Origin: Thermocaproicibacter sp036260805
Lineage (GTDB): Bacteria; Bacillota; Clostridia; Oscillospirales; Acutalibacteraceae
Reading direction: 5' to 3'
DNA length: 64,000 nt
Assembly: GCA_036260805.1 (NCBI GenBank)
Contig: DATALZ010000074.1
Location: forward strand, 22,606-86,605
Shown here: positions 43,771 through 51,987 of the stretch, in pieces
Numbering within the stretch: position 1 is the stretch's first letter
Layout: the number at the start of each line of letters is the position of its first letter
Translations under genes and position numbers: made by a program
The notes under the pieces: model-generated
The model's input: the letters and a program-made list of their open reading frames with translations, nothing else
Database searches by the model: none
Told to the model about the DNA's origin: nothing

Positions 43771-44679
43771 ATGAATCAAATACAGGAACTCGGCGAACTT
43801 GCCAGGTCGCTCGGATATGACGTTCGGTACGACGAACCGATGAGCCGGCACACAACATTTCACATTGGCGGACCCGCGGACATATTTCTTACCGCCCAAG
43901 ATACCGCCTCACTCCAAAAAATCTGCCGCAAGGCTACAGACTCCGGGATAAATATTTTTCCTCTTGGCAATGGCTCAAACCTTCTTGTTTCCGACGCAGG
44001 AATCCGCGGTGCCGTTATTACCTTTGACGGCGATTTTAAAAAAACAGCGCTTTGCTCGGATACGGTGATTCAGGCCGGTTCCGGTGTATCGCTTGCTTCC
44101 GTCTGTAACTTTGCAAGAAACCATTCTCTTACCGGGCTTGAATTTGCGTGGGGTATTCCCGGCTCGGCCGGCGGCGCCGCTTTTATGAACGCAGGGGCCT
44201 ATGAACATTCCGTATCGGAAGTAATTTCATCCTGTACACACGTATCTGTAAACGGCGAAAGTGGAGTTTTCAAGAAGGAATCGCTTGATTTCGGCTACCG
44301 CCACAGCGCATATTCCGGCGGTGGATATATCATTTCAAACGTACATTTTGAGTTAAAGCACGGAAATGAAAGCGAAATCTCCGCTGCAATGGATGACCTT
44401 TACGCTAGGCGCAAATCGAAACAGCCTTTGGAACTGCCAAGTGCCGGAAGCGTTTTCAAGCGGCCGGCGGGGCATTATGCCGGTGCATTAATTCAGCAGT
44501 GCGGGCTGAAAGGACGGCGCGTCGGCGGAGCTGCGGTAAGTGAAAAGCATTCCGGGTTTATTGTGAATCTCGGCGGAGCAACCTGTGCGGACGTTCAAAA
44601 GCTGATTGAGACAATTCAGGAAACGGTACTTCGCGAGACCGGAGTACAGCTGGAATGCGAAGTGAAAATGATCGGGTAA
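43771..44679 (+). CDS. murB: UDP-N-acetylenolpyruvoylglucosamine reductase
   Basis: This 302-residue FAD enzyme reduces UDP-GlcNAc-enolpyruvate to UDP-MurNAc in peptidoglycan synthesis. Visible segments are TTFHIGGPADIF, PLGNGSNLLVSDAGIRG, GLEFAWGIPGSAGGAAFMNAGAY, SAGSVFKRP (catalytic Ser region) and GGAAVSEKHSGFIVN, which is the type IIb MurB pattern. GGAGG precedes the ATG by 6 nt. It is embedded in the hprK operon. Confidence 0.96.
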   Translation: MNQIQELGELARSLGYDVRYDEPMSRHTTFHIGGPADIFLTAQDTASLQKICRKATDSGINIFPLGNGSNLLVSDAGIRGAVITFDGDFKKTALCSDTVIQAGSGVSLASVCNFARNHSLTGLEFAWGIPGSAGGAAFMNAGAYEHSVSEVISSCTHVSVNGESGVFKKESLDFGYRHSAYSGGGYIISNVHFELKHGNESEISAAMDDLYARRKSKQPLELPSAGSVFKRPAGHYAGALIQQCGLKGRRVGGAAVSEKHSGFIVNLGGATCADVQKLIETIQETVLRETGVQLECEVKMIG

Positions 44680-44692
44680 TTTTGGAGGAATT

Positions 44693-45553
44693 ATGGAATT
44701 TTTAATTGTCACCGGACTTTCCGGCGCCGGAAAGACAAGAGCGATTAACGCTCTGGAGGATATCGGCTTTTTCTGCGCGGATAATATTCCGCCGAAACTA
44801 ATCGGTACTTTCTATGAGATGTCGCAGCAGGCAAAAAGCACCCTTTCTCATGTGGCGGTGGTTACGGATATCCGCGGCGGGGATATGTTCTCCACCTTGT
44901 TTGAAACGCTCGACATGATGAAAGAAGAACACAAGGAATATAAAATTTTGTTTCTGGATGCAAATGATTATGTTCTGGTCAACCGCTTTAAAGAGACTCG
45001 GCGAAAACATCCGCTTGCTGAAAACTGCCTGGGTTCTCTGGAACAGGCCGTAAGGCTGGAGCGCGATGTTCTGCGCCCGGTGAAGGAACGCGCCGACTAT
45101 GTGATTGACACCTCATATCTTTCCCCTGCTCAGTTGAAGGAACGCATTTCAAGCCTGTTTTTAGGCGATGCTTCCGATGCGCTGAAAATTCACTGCGTTT
45201 CGTTTGGGTTCAAATTTGGGCTGCCCACAGAGGCCGACCTTGTTTTTGATGTGCGCTGTCTGCCCAATCCCTTTTATGTGGAAGGGCTTAAACACCTGAC
45301 GGGATTGGACAAACCGGTTCAGGATTATGTGATGAAATCGGACGAAACGAAGGGATTTGTTAAACGACTGTTCGATTTGATTGACTATATGATTCCGCTG
45401 TACTGCAACGAAGGAAAGAGCCAGCTTGTAATAGCAATCGGCTGCACCGGCGGGCATCACCGTTCCGTCACTCTTGCCCAAATTCTTTATGACCACCTAT
45501 TGGAACAGAATCTGCGCGCAAGCGTCAATCATCGCGATATCCAGAAGAAATAG
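44693..45553 (+). CDS. rapZ: RapZ/YvcJ nucleotide-binding protein
   Basis: A 286-residue P-loop protein with Walker A GLSGAGKT (8-15), DNIPPKLI, VTDIRGG and the C-terminal GCTGGHHRSVTLAQ motif. In E. coli RapZ is an RNA-binding adaptor for GlmZ decay; in Bacillus YvcJ binds nucleotide and affects competence. Its role here is unknown. GGAGG precedes the ATG by 6 nt. whiA follows after 12 bp; the yvcK gene that usually sits between them is not present. Confidence 0.95.
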   Translation: MEFLIVTGLSGAGKTRAINALEDIGFFCADNIPPKLIGTFYEMSQQAKSTLSHVAVVTDIRGGDMFSTLFETLDMMKEEHKEYKILFLDANDYVLVNRFKETRRKHPLAENCLGSLEQAVRLERDVLRPVKERADYVIDTSYLSPAQLKERISSLFLGDASDALKIHCVSFGFKFGLPTEADLVFDVRCLPNPFYVEGLKHLTGLDKPVQDYVMKSDETKGFVKRLFDLIDYMIPLYCNEGKSQLVIAIGCTGGHHRSVTLAQILYDHLLEQNLRASVNHRDIQKK

Positions 45554-45565
45554 CGGGGTTTATCA

Positions 45566-46483
45566 ATGTCTTTTGCATCCGATACCAAAAACGAATTGTG
45601 TAAAATTGTGCCGCAGCAGTGCTGCCGAAAGGCGGAGTGCTACGGCCTGCTTTTGTTTGGCAGAAGCTTTTCTCAGGCAAGCGTTTCCTTAACAACGGAA
45701 AACCTCGGAACGGCGCGCCGTACGGCTCAGTTTACCGCGGAAATAACCGGGGCCATTATGGACGTTTCCACCATGGAACTACATAAAAAGGGCCGTACCA
45801 CAGCCTATACCGTATCCGCCGCAGGAGCGGAGCAGGCACGCAGGGTGTTGAAAAGCCTCGGCCACTCCGGTCAGGAGATCAGTCTGCGAGTTAACCTTGC
45901 AAACCTCGAAAACGATTGCTGCAAATCCGCCTTCTTGAGAGGTGCGTTTTTAGCCTGCGGAACGGTTACCGCACCGGAACGGGAATATCATCTGGAGTTT
46001 TCGGTTCCTTATATGAATCTGGCAAAAGACCTGACCGCACTGATCCGCGATAATCCGGAAGTGGAGCTTGATCCGCGGATATCCCAAAGAAAAGGGTCTT
46101 TTGTTGTTTATATTAAAGGGAGCGAACATGTGTCGGATTTTCTAACATTGCTTGGCGCACCTTCCGCCGCAATGAACCTGATGCAGGTGCGCATGCTGAA
46201 GGAGCTTCGCAACAACGTGAACCGACAGACGAATTTTGAGACTGCCAATATTGAAAAGACTGCGTCCGCAGCGGCTCAGGAGGTTCTGGCGATTGAGAAG
46301 ATTCAAAAAGTAACCGGCACTAACGCCCTTCCGGAGGAACTACGTGAACTGGCCGGATTGCGGCTGCAGTACCCGGAGATGTCTCTGCGTGAGCTTGGGC
46401 AGCACCTTGCTCCCCCACTCAGCCGTTCCGGCGTACACCACCGCCTGCAGCGAATTATCGATTTTGCGGAAAAACTGCGGTGA
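45566..46483 (+). CDS. whiA: DNA-binding protein WhiA
   Basis: A 305-residue WhiA. The N-terminal half is the LAGLIDADG homing-endonuclease-like fold (CYGLLLFGRSF, CCKSAFLRGAFLACGTVT) without nuclease function. The C-terminal helix-turn-helix region includes LPEELRELAGLRLQYPEMSLRELGQ and SRSGVHHRLQRI. WhiA affects cell division and chromosome segregation in Gram-positive bacteria. It sits directly after rapZ in the operon. Confidence 0.95.
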   Translation: MSFASDTKNELCKIVPQQCCRKAECYGLLLFGRSFSQASVSLTTENLGTARRTAQFTAEITGAIMDVSTMELHKKGRTTAYTVSAAGAEQARRVLKSLGHSGQEISLRVNLANLENDCCKSAFLRGAFLACGTVTAPEREYHLEFSVPYMNLAKDLTALIRDNPEVELDPRISQRKGSFVVYIKGSEHVSDFLTLLGAPSAAMNLMQVRMLKELRNNVNRQTNFETANIEKTASAAAQEVLAIEKIQKVTGTNALPEELRELAGLRLQYPEMSLRELGQHLAPPLSRSGVHHRLQRIIDFAEKLR

Positions 46484-46496
46484 ATCGAGGAATGAT

Positions 46497-47210
46497 ATGC
46501 AAATTGCTGAGATTGAGCAAGAATTAAAAAAGACTCTGTTGGAACATGGTGCTTCGCTGGTAGGCTTTGGTGATTTATCGGGCATTGTTGCCGGTGATAT
46601 GGCGTGTGGTGTCTCAGTGGCGATTGCAATTCCGCCCGAAGTCATTTGTGGGATTGCAAACGGGCCTACTATGGATTATTACCGCGAATATTATCGGATC
46701 AACGACCTTCTTGACGACGCGGTCACCGCAGGAGCCGAATATCTGAAGAAAAACGGATACAAGGCAAACGCTATGACGCATGACTCTGTGGTGGAAACAG
46801 ACGGTTACAGAACCGCTCTCCCGTACAAAACCGTTGCGACCCGCGCGGGCATTGGCTGGATCGGGAAATGTGCCCTTCTTGTTACGAAAGAATACGGTTC
46901 CGCGGTACGGCTTTCTGCCCTTTTGACCAACGCACCGCTTACATGTGCTGAACCGGTTAACGAATCTCACTGTGGAAACTGTCTTGAGTGTGCAAAGGCG
47001 TGCCCTGGCGGGGCTGTATCCGGCAGACTTTGGAATGTTGGCATGGACCGTGAGGAATTTTTTCATGCGGAAGACTGCCGAAGGGCGGCAAGAATGCTGG
47101 CAAAAGAAAAGCTAAGCAAAGAAATTACTCTCTGCGGAAAATGTGTTTTCGTGTGCCCCTATACAAAGAAATACATAATGAACTCTCACGCCGAAGGCTG
47201 CGAGAGATAA
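46497..47210 (+). CDS. QueG-like [4Fe-4S] double-cluster protein
   Basis: A 237-residue protein resembling the Fe-S half of epoxyqueuosine reductase. Two cluster-binding cysteine sets are present: CGNCLECAKACPGGAV and CGKCVFVCPYTKKY. The segment TRAGIGWIGKCALLVTKEYGSAVRL matches the QueG core. It is shorter than true QueG (about 380 residues) and lacks a HEAT-repeat tail, so the substrate may differ. The start is ATG 46497; the open frame extends further back into whiA but without a usable start. A paralogue lies at 55.3 kb. Confidence 0.85.
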   Translation: MQIAEIEQELKKTLLEHGASLVGFGDLSGIVAGDMACGVSVAIAIPPEVICGIANGPTMDYYREYYRINDLLDDAVTAGAEYLKKNGYKANAMTHDSVVETDGYRTALPYKTVATRAGIGWIGKCALLVTKEYGSAVRLSALLTNAPLTCAEPVNESHCGNCLECAKACPGGAVSGRLWNVGMDREEFFHAEDCRRAARMLAKEKLSKEITLCGKCVFVCPYTKKYIMNSHAEGCER

Positions 47211-47250
47211 CATCCAGTATAAGAAATTCATCTGGAAGGAGTGAACGGCT

Positions 47251-50200
47251 ATTTTTGTCCATCTTCATGTACACAGCGAATACAGCTTACTCGACGGCGC
47301 CTGCCGTATCCGTCAGCTGGTAGATACAGCGGTGGAACGCGGCGACCCCGCTGTTGCAATTACCGACCACGGGGTTATGTACGGCGCTGTGGATTTTTAT
47401 AAAGCCGCAAAAGCGCGTGGAATCAAACCGATTATCGGCTGCGAAGTATACGTTGCACAGCGCACGCGGTTCGACCGCGTCCACGAGCTTGACTCAGAGC
47501 ACCGGCACCTTGTCCTGCTCTGTGAAAATAACGTCGGCTACGAAAACCTGATTGCCATGGTGTCAAAGTCGTGGACGGAAGGCTTTTACTCCAAACCGCG
47601 CGTCGATTTTGAGCTGCTGGAACAGCACCACGAAGGTCTGATCGCGCTTTCCGCATGCTTAGCCGGAGAAGTCGCCCGAAACCTTACAGCGGGAGATTAC
47701 GAAGGGGCAAAAGCAGCGGCGCTGCACTATGATACAATCTTCGGCCGGGGCAATTTTTATCTTGAACTGCAGGATCACGGCATTCGTGAGCAGAAATTAA
47801 TCAACCCATCCATCATCCAGATTTCCCGGGAAACCGGCATTCCGCTTATCGTGACCAACGACTGCCATTATATTCGCCCGGAAGACAGCAGAATGCACCA
47901 GATCCTTCTTTGCATCCAGACGAATCACACGATTGAAGACAAGGACGGAATGGAGTTCGGCAGCGATCAGTTCTACTTCAAGACGGAAGAGGAAATGCGT
48001 TCCCTGTTCCCGCAGGTACCGGAAGCTGCGGATAATACCATAAAGATTGCAGAACGCTGCAACGTGGAGTTCGAATTCGGCAAAACAAAGCTGCCGCGGT
48101 TTGACACACCGAATGGGCAGGAGAATGTATCCTATTTTCGTGAAAAATGCTACGACGGTCTGCGTAGGCGATACGGTGAGCATCCGGACCAGTCGATAAT
48201 TGACCGGCTGGAATATGAGCTTGCGACCATTGAAAAAATGGGATACGTCAACTACTACCTGATCGTTCATGACTTTGTACGCCATGCGAAAGAGGTTGGC
48301 ATCCCTGTCGGCCCAGGCAGAGGTTCCGGTGCGGGAAGCCTTGCGGCTTACTGCATCGGCATTACGGGAATCGACCCGATTCGGTACAATCTTCTTTTCG
48401 AGCGCTTTCTGAATCCGGAACGAGTCAGCATGCCTGATTTTGATATTGACTTCGCCGACGAACGCAGACCGGAAATGATCGACTATGTGGTTGAAAAGTA
48501 CGGCGCAGACCATGTGGCACAAATCGTCACATTCGGTACAATGGCCGCGCGCGGCTCTATCCGCGACGTTGGGCGTGCAATGGCTATCCCCTATGCCACT
48601 GTGGATGAAATCGCCAAAATGGTACCGATGGAACCAAACATCACGCTGGACAAGGCACTGGAAGCATCCAGCGAACTTAAACAGCGCTACGACACCGACC
48701 CCCAGGTTCACAACCTGATTGATATGGCCCGCCGGCTTGAAGGAATGCCGCGCAATGCGTCAACCCATGCCGCCGGAGTCGTCATTACGGACAAGCCCGT
48801 TGCGGAATATGTTCCGCTGGCTAAAAACGGCGACTCCACCGTCACGCAATACACCATGACAACTCTGGAAGAGCTCGGCCTTTTAAAAATGGATTTTCTC
48901 GGTCTAAGGAACCTTTCCGTCATCCGAAACGCACAAGAAATGATCGCAAAAAAGGAACCCGGCTTTGTGATTGAGAAGATTCCCATGGACGACCAGCAGG
49001 TATTTGCCATGCTTACCGCTGGCACAACAGACGGAGTGTTCCAGTTTGAATCGGGCGGAATGCGCAGCGTAATCATGCAGTTAAGGCCCGAGAGCATTGA
49101 AGACCTGATCGCCGTAATTTCGCTTTACCGGCCTGGCCCGATGGAGTCAATTCCGCGCTACCTTGAGAACAGGCACAACCCGTCCAAAGTGACTTATCGC
49201 CATCCCCTGCTGAAAGATATCCTCAGCGTTACAAACGGATGCATCGTGTACCAGGAACAGGTCATGCAGATTTTCCGGACTCTCGCTGGCTATTCCCTCG
49301 GCCGTGCAGATATTGTACGCCGCGCGATGAGCAAGAAGAAAAAGGATGTTATGGCCCGTGAAAAAGAAATTTTCATCCACGGCCTGACGAACGAAAAGGG
49401 TGAAGTGGAAGTCGACGGCTGCATCCGCCGGGGCGTCGATGAAGCAACCGCAGAAGCGATTTATGCGGAAATGTCGAGCTTTGCATCCTATGCATTCAAT
49501 AAATCCCATGCGGCAGCTTATGCCGTTGTAAGCTACCAGACAGCCTGGCTGAAATGCCACTACCCACGGGAATATATGGCGGCGCTGCTGACCAGCGTAT
49601 TGGACAGTACAAACAAACTCTCCGCATACATTGCAGAATGCCTGCGCCTTGGGATTCGTGTACTGCCGCCGCATGTAAATGAAAGCGAAAGCGGCTTTAC
49701 CGTTTCCGGAAAAGATATTCGGTTTGGCCTATTGGCAATTCGAAACCTCGGCAAAGGGTTTATTGATGCTCTTGTCGCAGACAGGGAGAAAAATGGCCAA
49801 TTCACCTCTTATTTTGATTTCTGCAAGCGGATGTACGAAGGCCTGAACCGCCGCGCCCTGGAAAGCCTTGTAAAATGCGGCTCTCTCGATAACCTTGGCC
49901 TGAATCGCCGCCAGATGCTTACCGGAGCGGAGTCTGTTCTGGATTATCTTACCGAAGATAAAAAACAGAATGTGGAAGGGCAAATCGGCTTTTTTGACGC
50001 CGCCGAAAAAGCCGGGCGCGAAGAATTTCGTATTGCCCCCATGCCGGACCTCCCCCCGGCCGACAAGCTTGATATGGAAAAGGAAGTTACCGGAATGTAT
50101 CTTTCAGGACATCCGATGGCAGCCTATGTAAACCTTTACGATGCGCTCCATGCCGTCAGAATCGGTGAAATTGTCGAAAGCGCAAAAGAAGAAAGCAGCA

Positions 50201-50757
50201 GTCTTCATGACGGAGACACCGTGACGATCCTTGGAATCATCACTAAAGTACGGCTGAAAGTCACAAAAAGCAACAGCACTATGGCTTTCGTGACATTGGA
50301 AGACCTGTTCGGTTCCATCCAAATGCTTGTTTTCCCAAAAACATTAACAGACAATGCGGAAATCATTGCGGAAGGTAAAATCGTAAAAGTCACCGCTAAA
50401 ATCAGTATTCGGGAAGAAAAGGATGCGGAATTAATCTGCCAGATGGTAACAAACGCCCCTTCTCCAAATGATCCTGTGCCCAGCCAAAATCGTACTAAAA
50501 AGCAGAATCACTCCAATTCGCGCCCCGGACTATATCTGAAAGTTACAAGCAGGGATGACCCTGATTGCCTGAAAGCCATGAAATATATCGCTGTTTTTGA
50601 CGGTTCAACACCACTTTATATTTACTCTACAGACGATAAAAAATTAGTGCTGGCACCTATGTCCATGCGAGTGAGTGTAAATGATGTGTTGATACGGGAA
50701 TTGAAAAAAGTTCTGGGCGAAAACAATGTTGTTTTAATCGACAATTTGCAACAATAA
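47251..50757 (+). CDS. dnaE: DNA polymerase III alpha subunit, predicted ATT start
   Basis: A replicative polymerase of about 1168 residues. The N-terminal PHP domain needs FVHLHVHSEYSLLDGA, which is encoded from 47254. In frame, a stop (TGA, 47242-47244) is followed only by ACG, GCT and ATT before this block, so there is no ATG, GTG or TTG. ATT 47251 is 9 nt after the SD (GGAAGGAG) and sits exactly where the family's Met is expected. A conventional start (GTG 47332) would delete the first PHP metal motif. Other landmarks are AITDHG, GPGRGSGAGSLAAYC, the catalytic MPDFDIDFAD, SLYRPGPM and a C-terminal OB-fold. It is the last gene of the hprK operon before the pfkA promoter. Confidence 0.92.
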   Translation: MFVHLHVHSEYSLLDGACRIRQLVDTAVERGDPAVAITDHGVMYGAVDFYKAAKARGIKPIIGCEVYVAQRTRFDRVHELDSEHRHLVLLCENNVGYENLIAMVSKSWTEGFYSKPRVDFELLEQHHEGLIALSACLAGEVARNLTAGDYEGAKAAALHYDTIFGRGNFYLELQDHGIREQKLINPSIIQISRETGIPLIVTNDCHYIRPEDSRMHQILLCIQTNHTIEDKDGMEFGSDQFYFKTEEEMRSLFPQVPEAADNTIKIAERCNVEFEFGKTKLPRFDTPNGQENVSYFREKCYDGLRRRYGEHPDQSIIDRLEYELATIEKMGYVNYYLIVHDFVRHAKEVGIPVGPGRGSGAGSLAAYCIGITGIDPIRYNLLFERFLNPERVSMPDFDIDFADERRPEMIDYVVEKYGADHVAQIVTFGTMAARGSIRDVGRAMAIPYATVDEIAKMVPMEPNITLDKALEASSELKQRYDTDPQVHNLIDMARRLEGMPRNASTHAAGVVITDKPVAEYVPLAKNGDSTVTQYTMTTLEELGLLKMDFLGLRNLSVIRNAQEMIAKKEPGFVIEKIPMDDQQVFAMLTAGTTDGVFQFESGGMRSVIMQLRPESIEDLIAVISLYRPGPMESIPRYLENRHNPSKVTYRHPLLKDILSVTNGCIVYQEQVMQIFRTLAGYSLGRADIVRRAMSKKKKDVMAREKEIFIHGLTNEKGEVEVDGCIRRGVDEATAEAIYAEMSSFASYAFNKSHAAAYAVVSYQTAWLKCHYPREYMAALLTSVLDSTNKLSAYIAECLRLGIRVLPPHVNESESGFTVSGKDIRFGLLAIRNLGKGFIDALVADREKNGQFTSYFDFCKRMYEGLNRRALESLVKCGSLDNLGLNRRQMLTGAESVLDYLTEDKKQNVEGQIGFFDAAEKAGREEFRIAPMPDLPPADKLDMEKEVTGMYLSGHPMAAYVNLYDALHAVRIGEIVESAKEESSSLHDGDTVTILGIITKVRLKVTKSNSTMAFVTLEDLFGSIQMLVFPKTLTDNAEIIAEGKIVKVTAKISIREEKDAELICQMVTNAPSPNDPVPSQNRTKKQNHSNSRPGLYLKVTSRDDPDCLKAMKYIAVFDGSTPLYIYSTDDKKLVLAPMSMRVSVNDVLIRELKKVLGENNVVLIDNLQQ

Positions 50758-50792
50758 TCTATATACGCGATAATATAATCCATATATTTATG

Positions 50793-50822
50793 TTGCCACT
50801 TTTTCGTGTTTTCGATTATAAT
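50793..50822 (+). promoter_or_regulatory. Sigma-A promoter of pfkA
   Basis: TTGCCA, 18 bp, TATAAT, about 130 bp before the pfkA ATG, leaving a leader of about 120 nt. Confidence 0.7.
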
Positions 50823-50838
50823 ATGTACAGTAATGTCT

Positions 50839-50923
50839 TCATATTGAATGGTAGAATTCGCAGCTGACGGTAATACCTGATTTTCAGAACAGCGGTGTAA
50901 TTTTTTTGAGACATTCAATATGA
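50839..50923 (+). promoter_or_regulatory. Candidate structured leader RNA of pfkA
   Basis: TCATATTGAATG (50839-50850) and CATTCAATATGA (50912-50923) are exact 12-bp inverted repeats enclosing 61 nt. Inside, CTGA-TTT-TCAG forms a small hairpin, and ATACC can pair with GGTGT. The closing stem ends 14 nt before the pfkA SD (AGGAGG). It matches no riboswitch class that I know. Confidence 0.55.
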
Positions 50924-50951
50924 TTTGTGAATTAATTAGGAGGGTAAATAT

Positions 50952-51920
50952 ATGGCTACCAAATCGATTGCTGTTTTGACAAGCGGCGGAGATGCCCCGG
51001 GCATGAACGCCGCAGTCCGCGCTGTTGTCAGAACAGGACTTTCCTACGGGATGCGCGTTATGGGAATCCAAAGAGGTTACAACGGACTGCTGAACGGTGA
51101 AGTTACAGAAATGAATCTACGCTCAGTTTCCGACATTATTCACCGCGGCGGAACTATTCTATATACTGCGCGCAGCCCAGAATTCAATACGCCTGCCGGT
51201 GTACAGAAGGCAGCGGACAAATGCCATGAATTAGGCATTGACGGTGTTGTCGTAGTCGGCGGCGATGGATCTTTCCGCGGTGCAAGAGATCTTACCAATT
51301 CTGGCATTCCATGCATCGGTGTACCGGGAACAATTGATAATGATATCGCTTCCAGCGAATACACCATCGGATTTGATACGGCAATGAATACTGCCATTCA
51401 GATGGTTGACCGCCTGCGCGACACAATGGAATCCCATGACCGCTGCAGTGTTGTTGAAGTTATGGGCCGCCGCTGCGGAGATCTTGCTCTTCAGACCGGA
51501 ATTGCAGTTGGCGCAACCAGCATTCTCGTTCCTGAAGTTCCATACGATTTTCAGAAAGATATTGTTGACCGCATGACTCTTACGCAGAAAACCGGTAAAA
51601 AGCACTTTATTATCATCGTTGCCGAAGGTGTCGGCGGTGTCGACAAACTGGCAAAAGATATTGAAGAAGCGACTGGAATCGAAACAAGAGCAACCATTCT
51701 TGGTCATGTTCAGCGCGGCGGTTCACCAACTCTTCGTGACCGCGTTGTCGGCAGCCAGATGGGTGCAGTTGCAGCAAAGCTTCTCTATGACGGTAAGAGC
51801 AACCGCGTTGTTGTTATGCGTGAAGGCAAGATCGTTGACCTAGACATAACCGAAGCGCTTAATATGAAGCGTGTATTTGATAAAGAACTGTACGATATCG
51901 CACTTAGAATTTCCATTTGA
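50952..51920 (+). CDS. pfkA: ATP-dependent 6-phosphofructokinase
   Basis: A 322-residue PfkA, the committing step of glycolysis (fructose 6-phosphate plus ATP). Signatures are LTSGGDAPGMNAAVRAVVR, GIQRGYNGLL, VVVGGDGSFRGA (Gly after GGDG, as in ATP-type enzymes), the catalytic PGTIDND and EVMGRRCGDLAL, and GHVQRGGSPT. AGGAGG precedes the ATG by 8 nt. It follows dnaE, as in many Bacillota, but has its own promoter and a folded leader. Confidence 0.97.
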   Translation: MATKSIAVLTSGGDAPGMNAAVRAVVRTGLSYGMRVMGIQRGYNGLLNGEVTEMNLRSVSDIIHRGGTILYTARSPEFNTPAGVQKAADKCHELGIDGVVVVGGDGSFRGARDLTNSGIPCIGVPGTIDNDIASSEYTIGFDTAMNTAIQMVDRLRDTMESHDRCSVVEVMGRRCGDLALQTGIAVGATSILVPEVPYDFQKDIVDRMTLTQKTGKKHFIIIVAEGVGGVDKLAKDIEEATGIETRATILGHVQRGGSPTLRDRVVGSQMGAVAAKLLYDGKSNRVVVMREGKIVDLDITEALNMKRVFDKELYDIALRISI

Positions 51921-51935
51921 TTTTTGAACATAAAC

Positions 51936-51968
51936 AAGCACGGCGGCGCAAATTGCGCCGCCGTGCTT
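51936..51968. terminator. GC-rich hairpin between convergent pfkA and GH3 genes
   Basis: AAGCACGGCGGCGCAA and TTGCGCCGCCGTGCTT form an exceptionally strong stem. T-runs are short, but the position between convergent genes suggests a bidirectional terminator. Confidence 0.75.
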
Positions 51969-51987
51969 TGCTGTATTCAGTAATTCA

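Noticed and set aside
47141..47323. Small plus-strand ORF across the queG-dnaE junction
   Set aside because: It is a different frame over conserved coding sequence of the Fe-S protein and DnaE.
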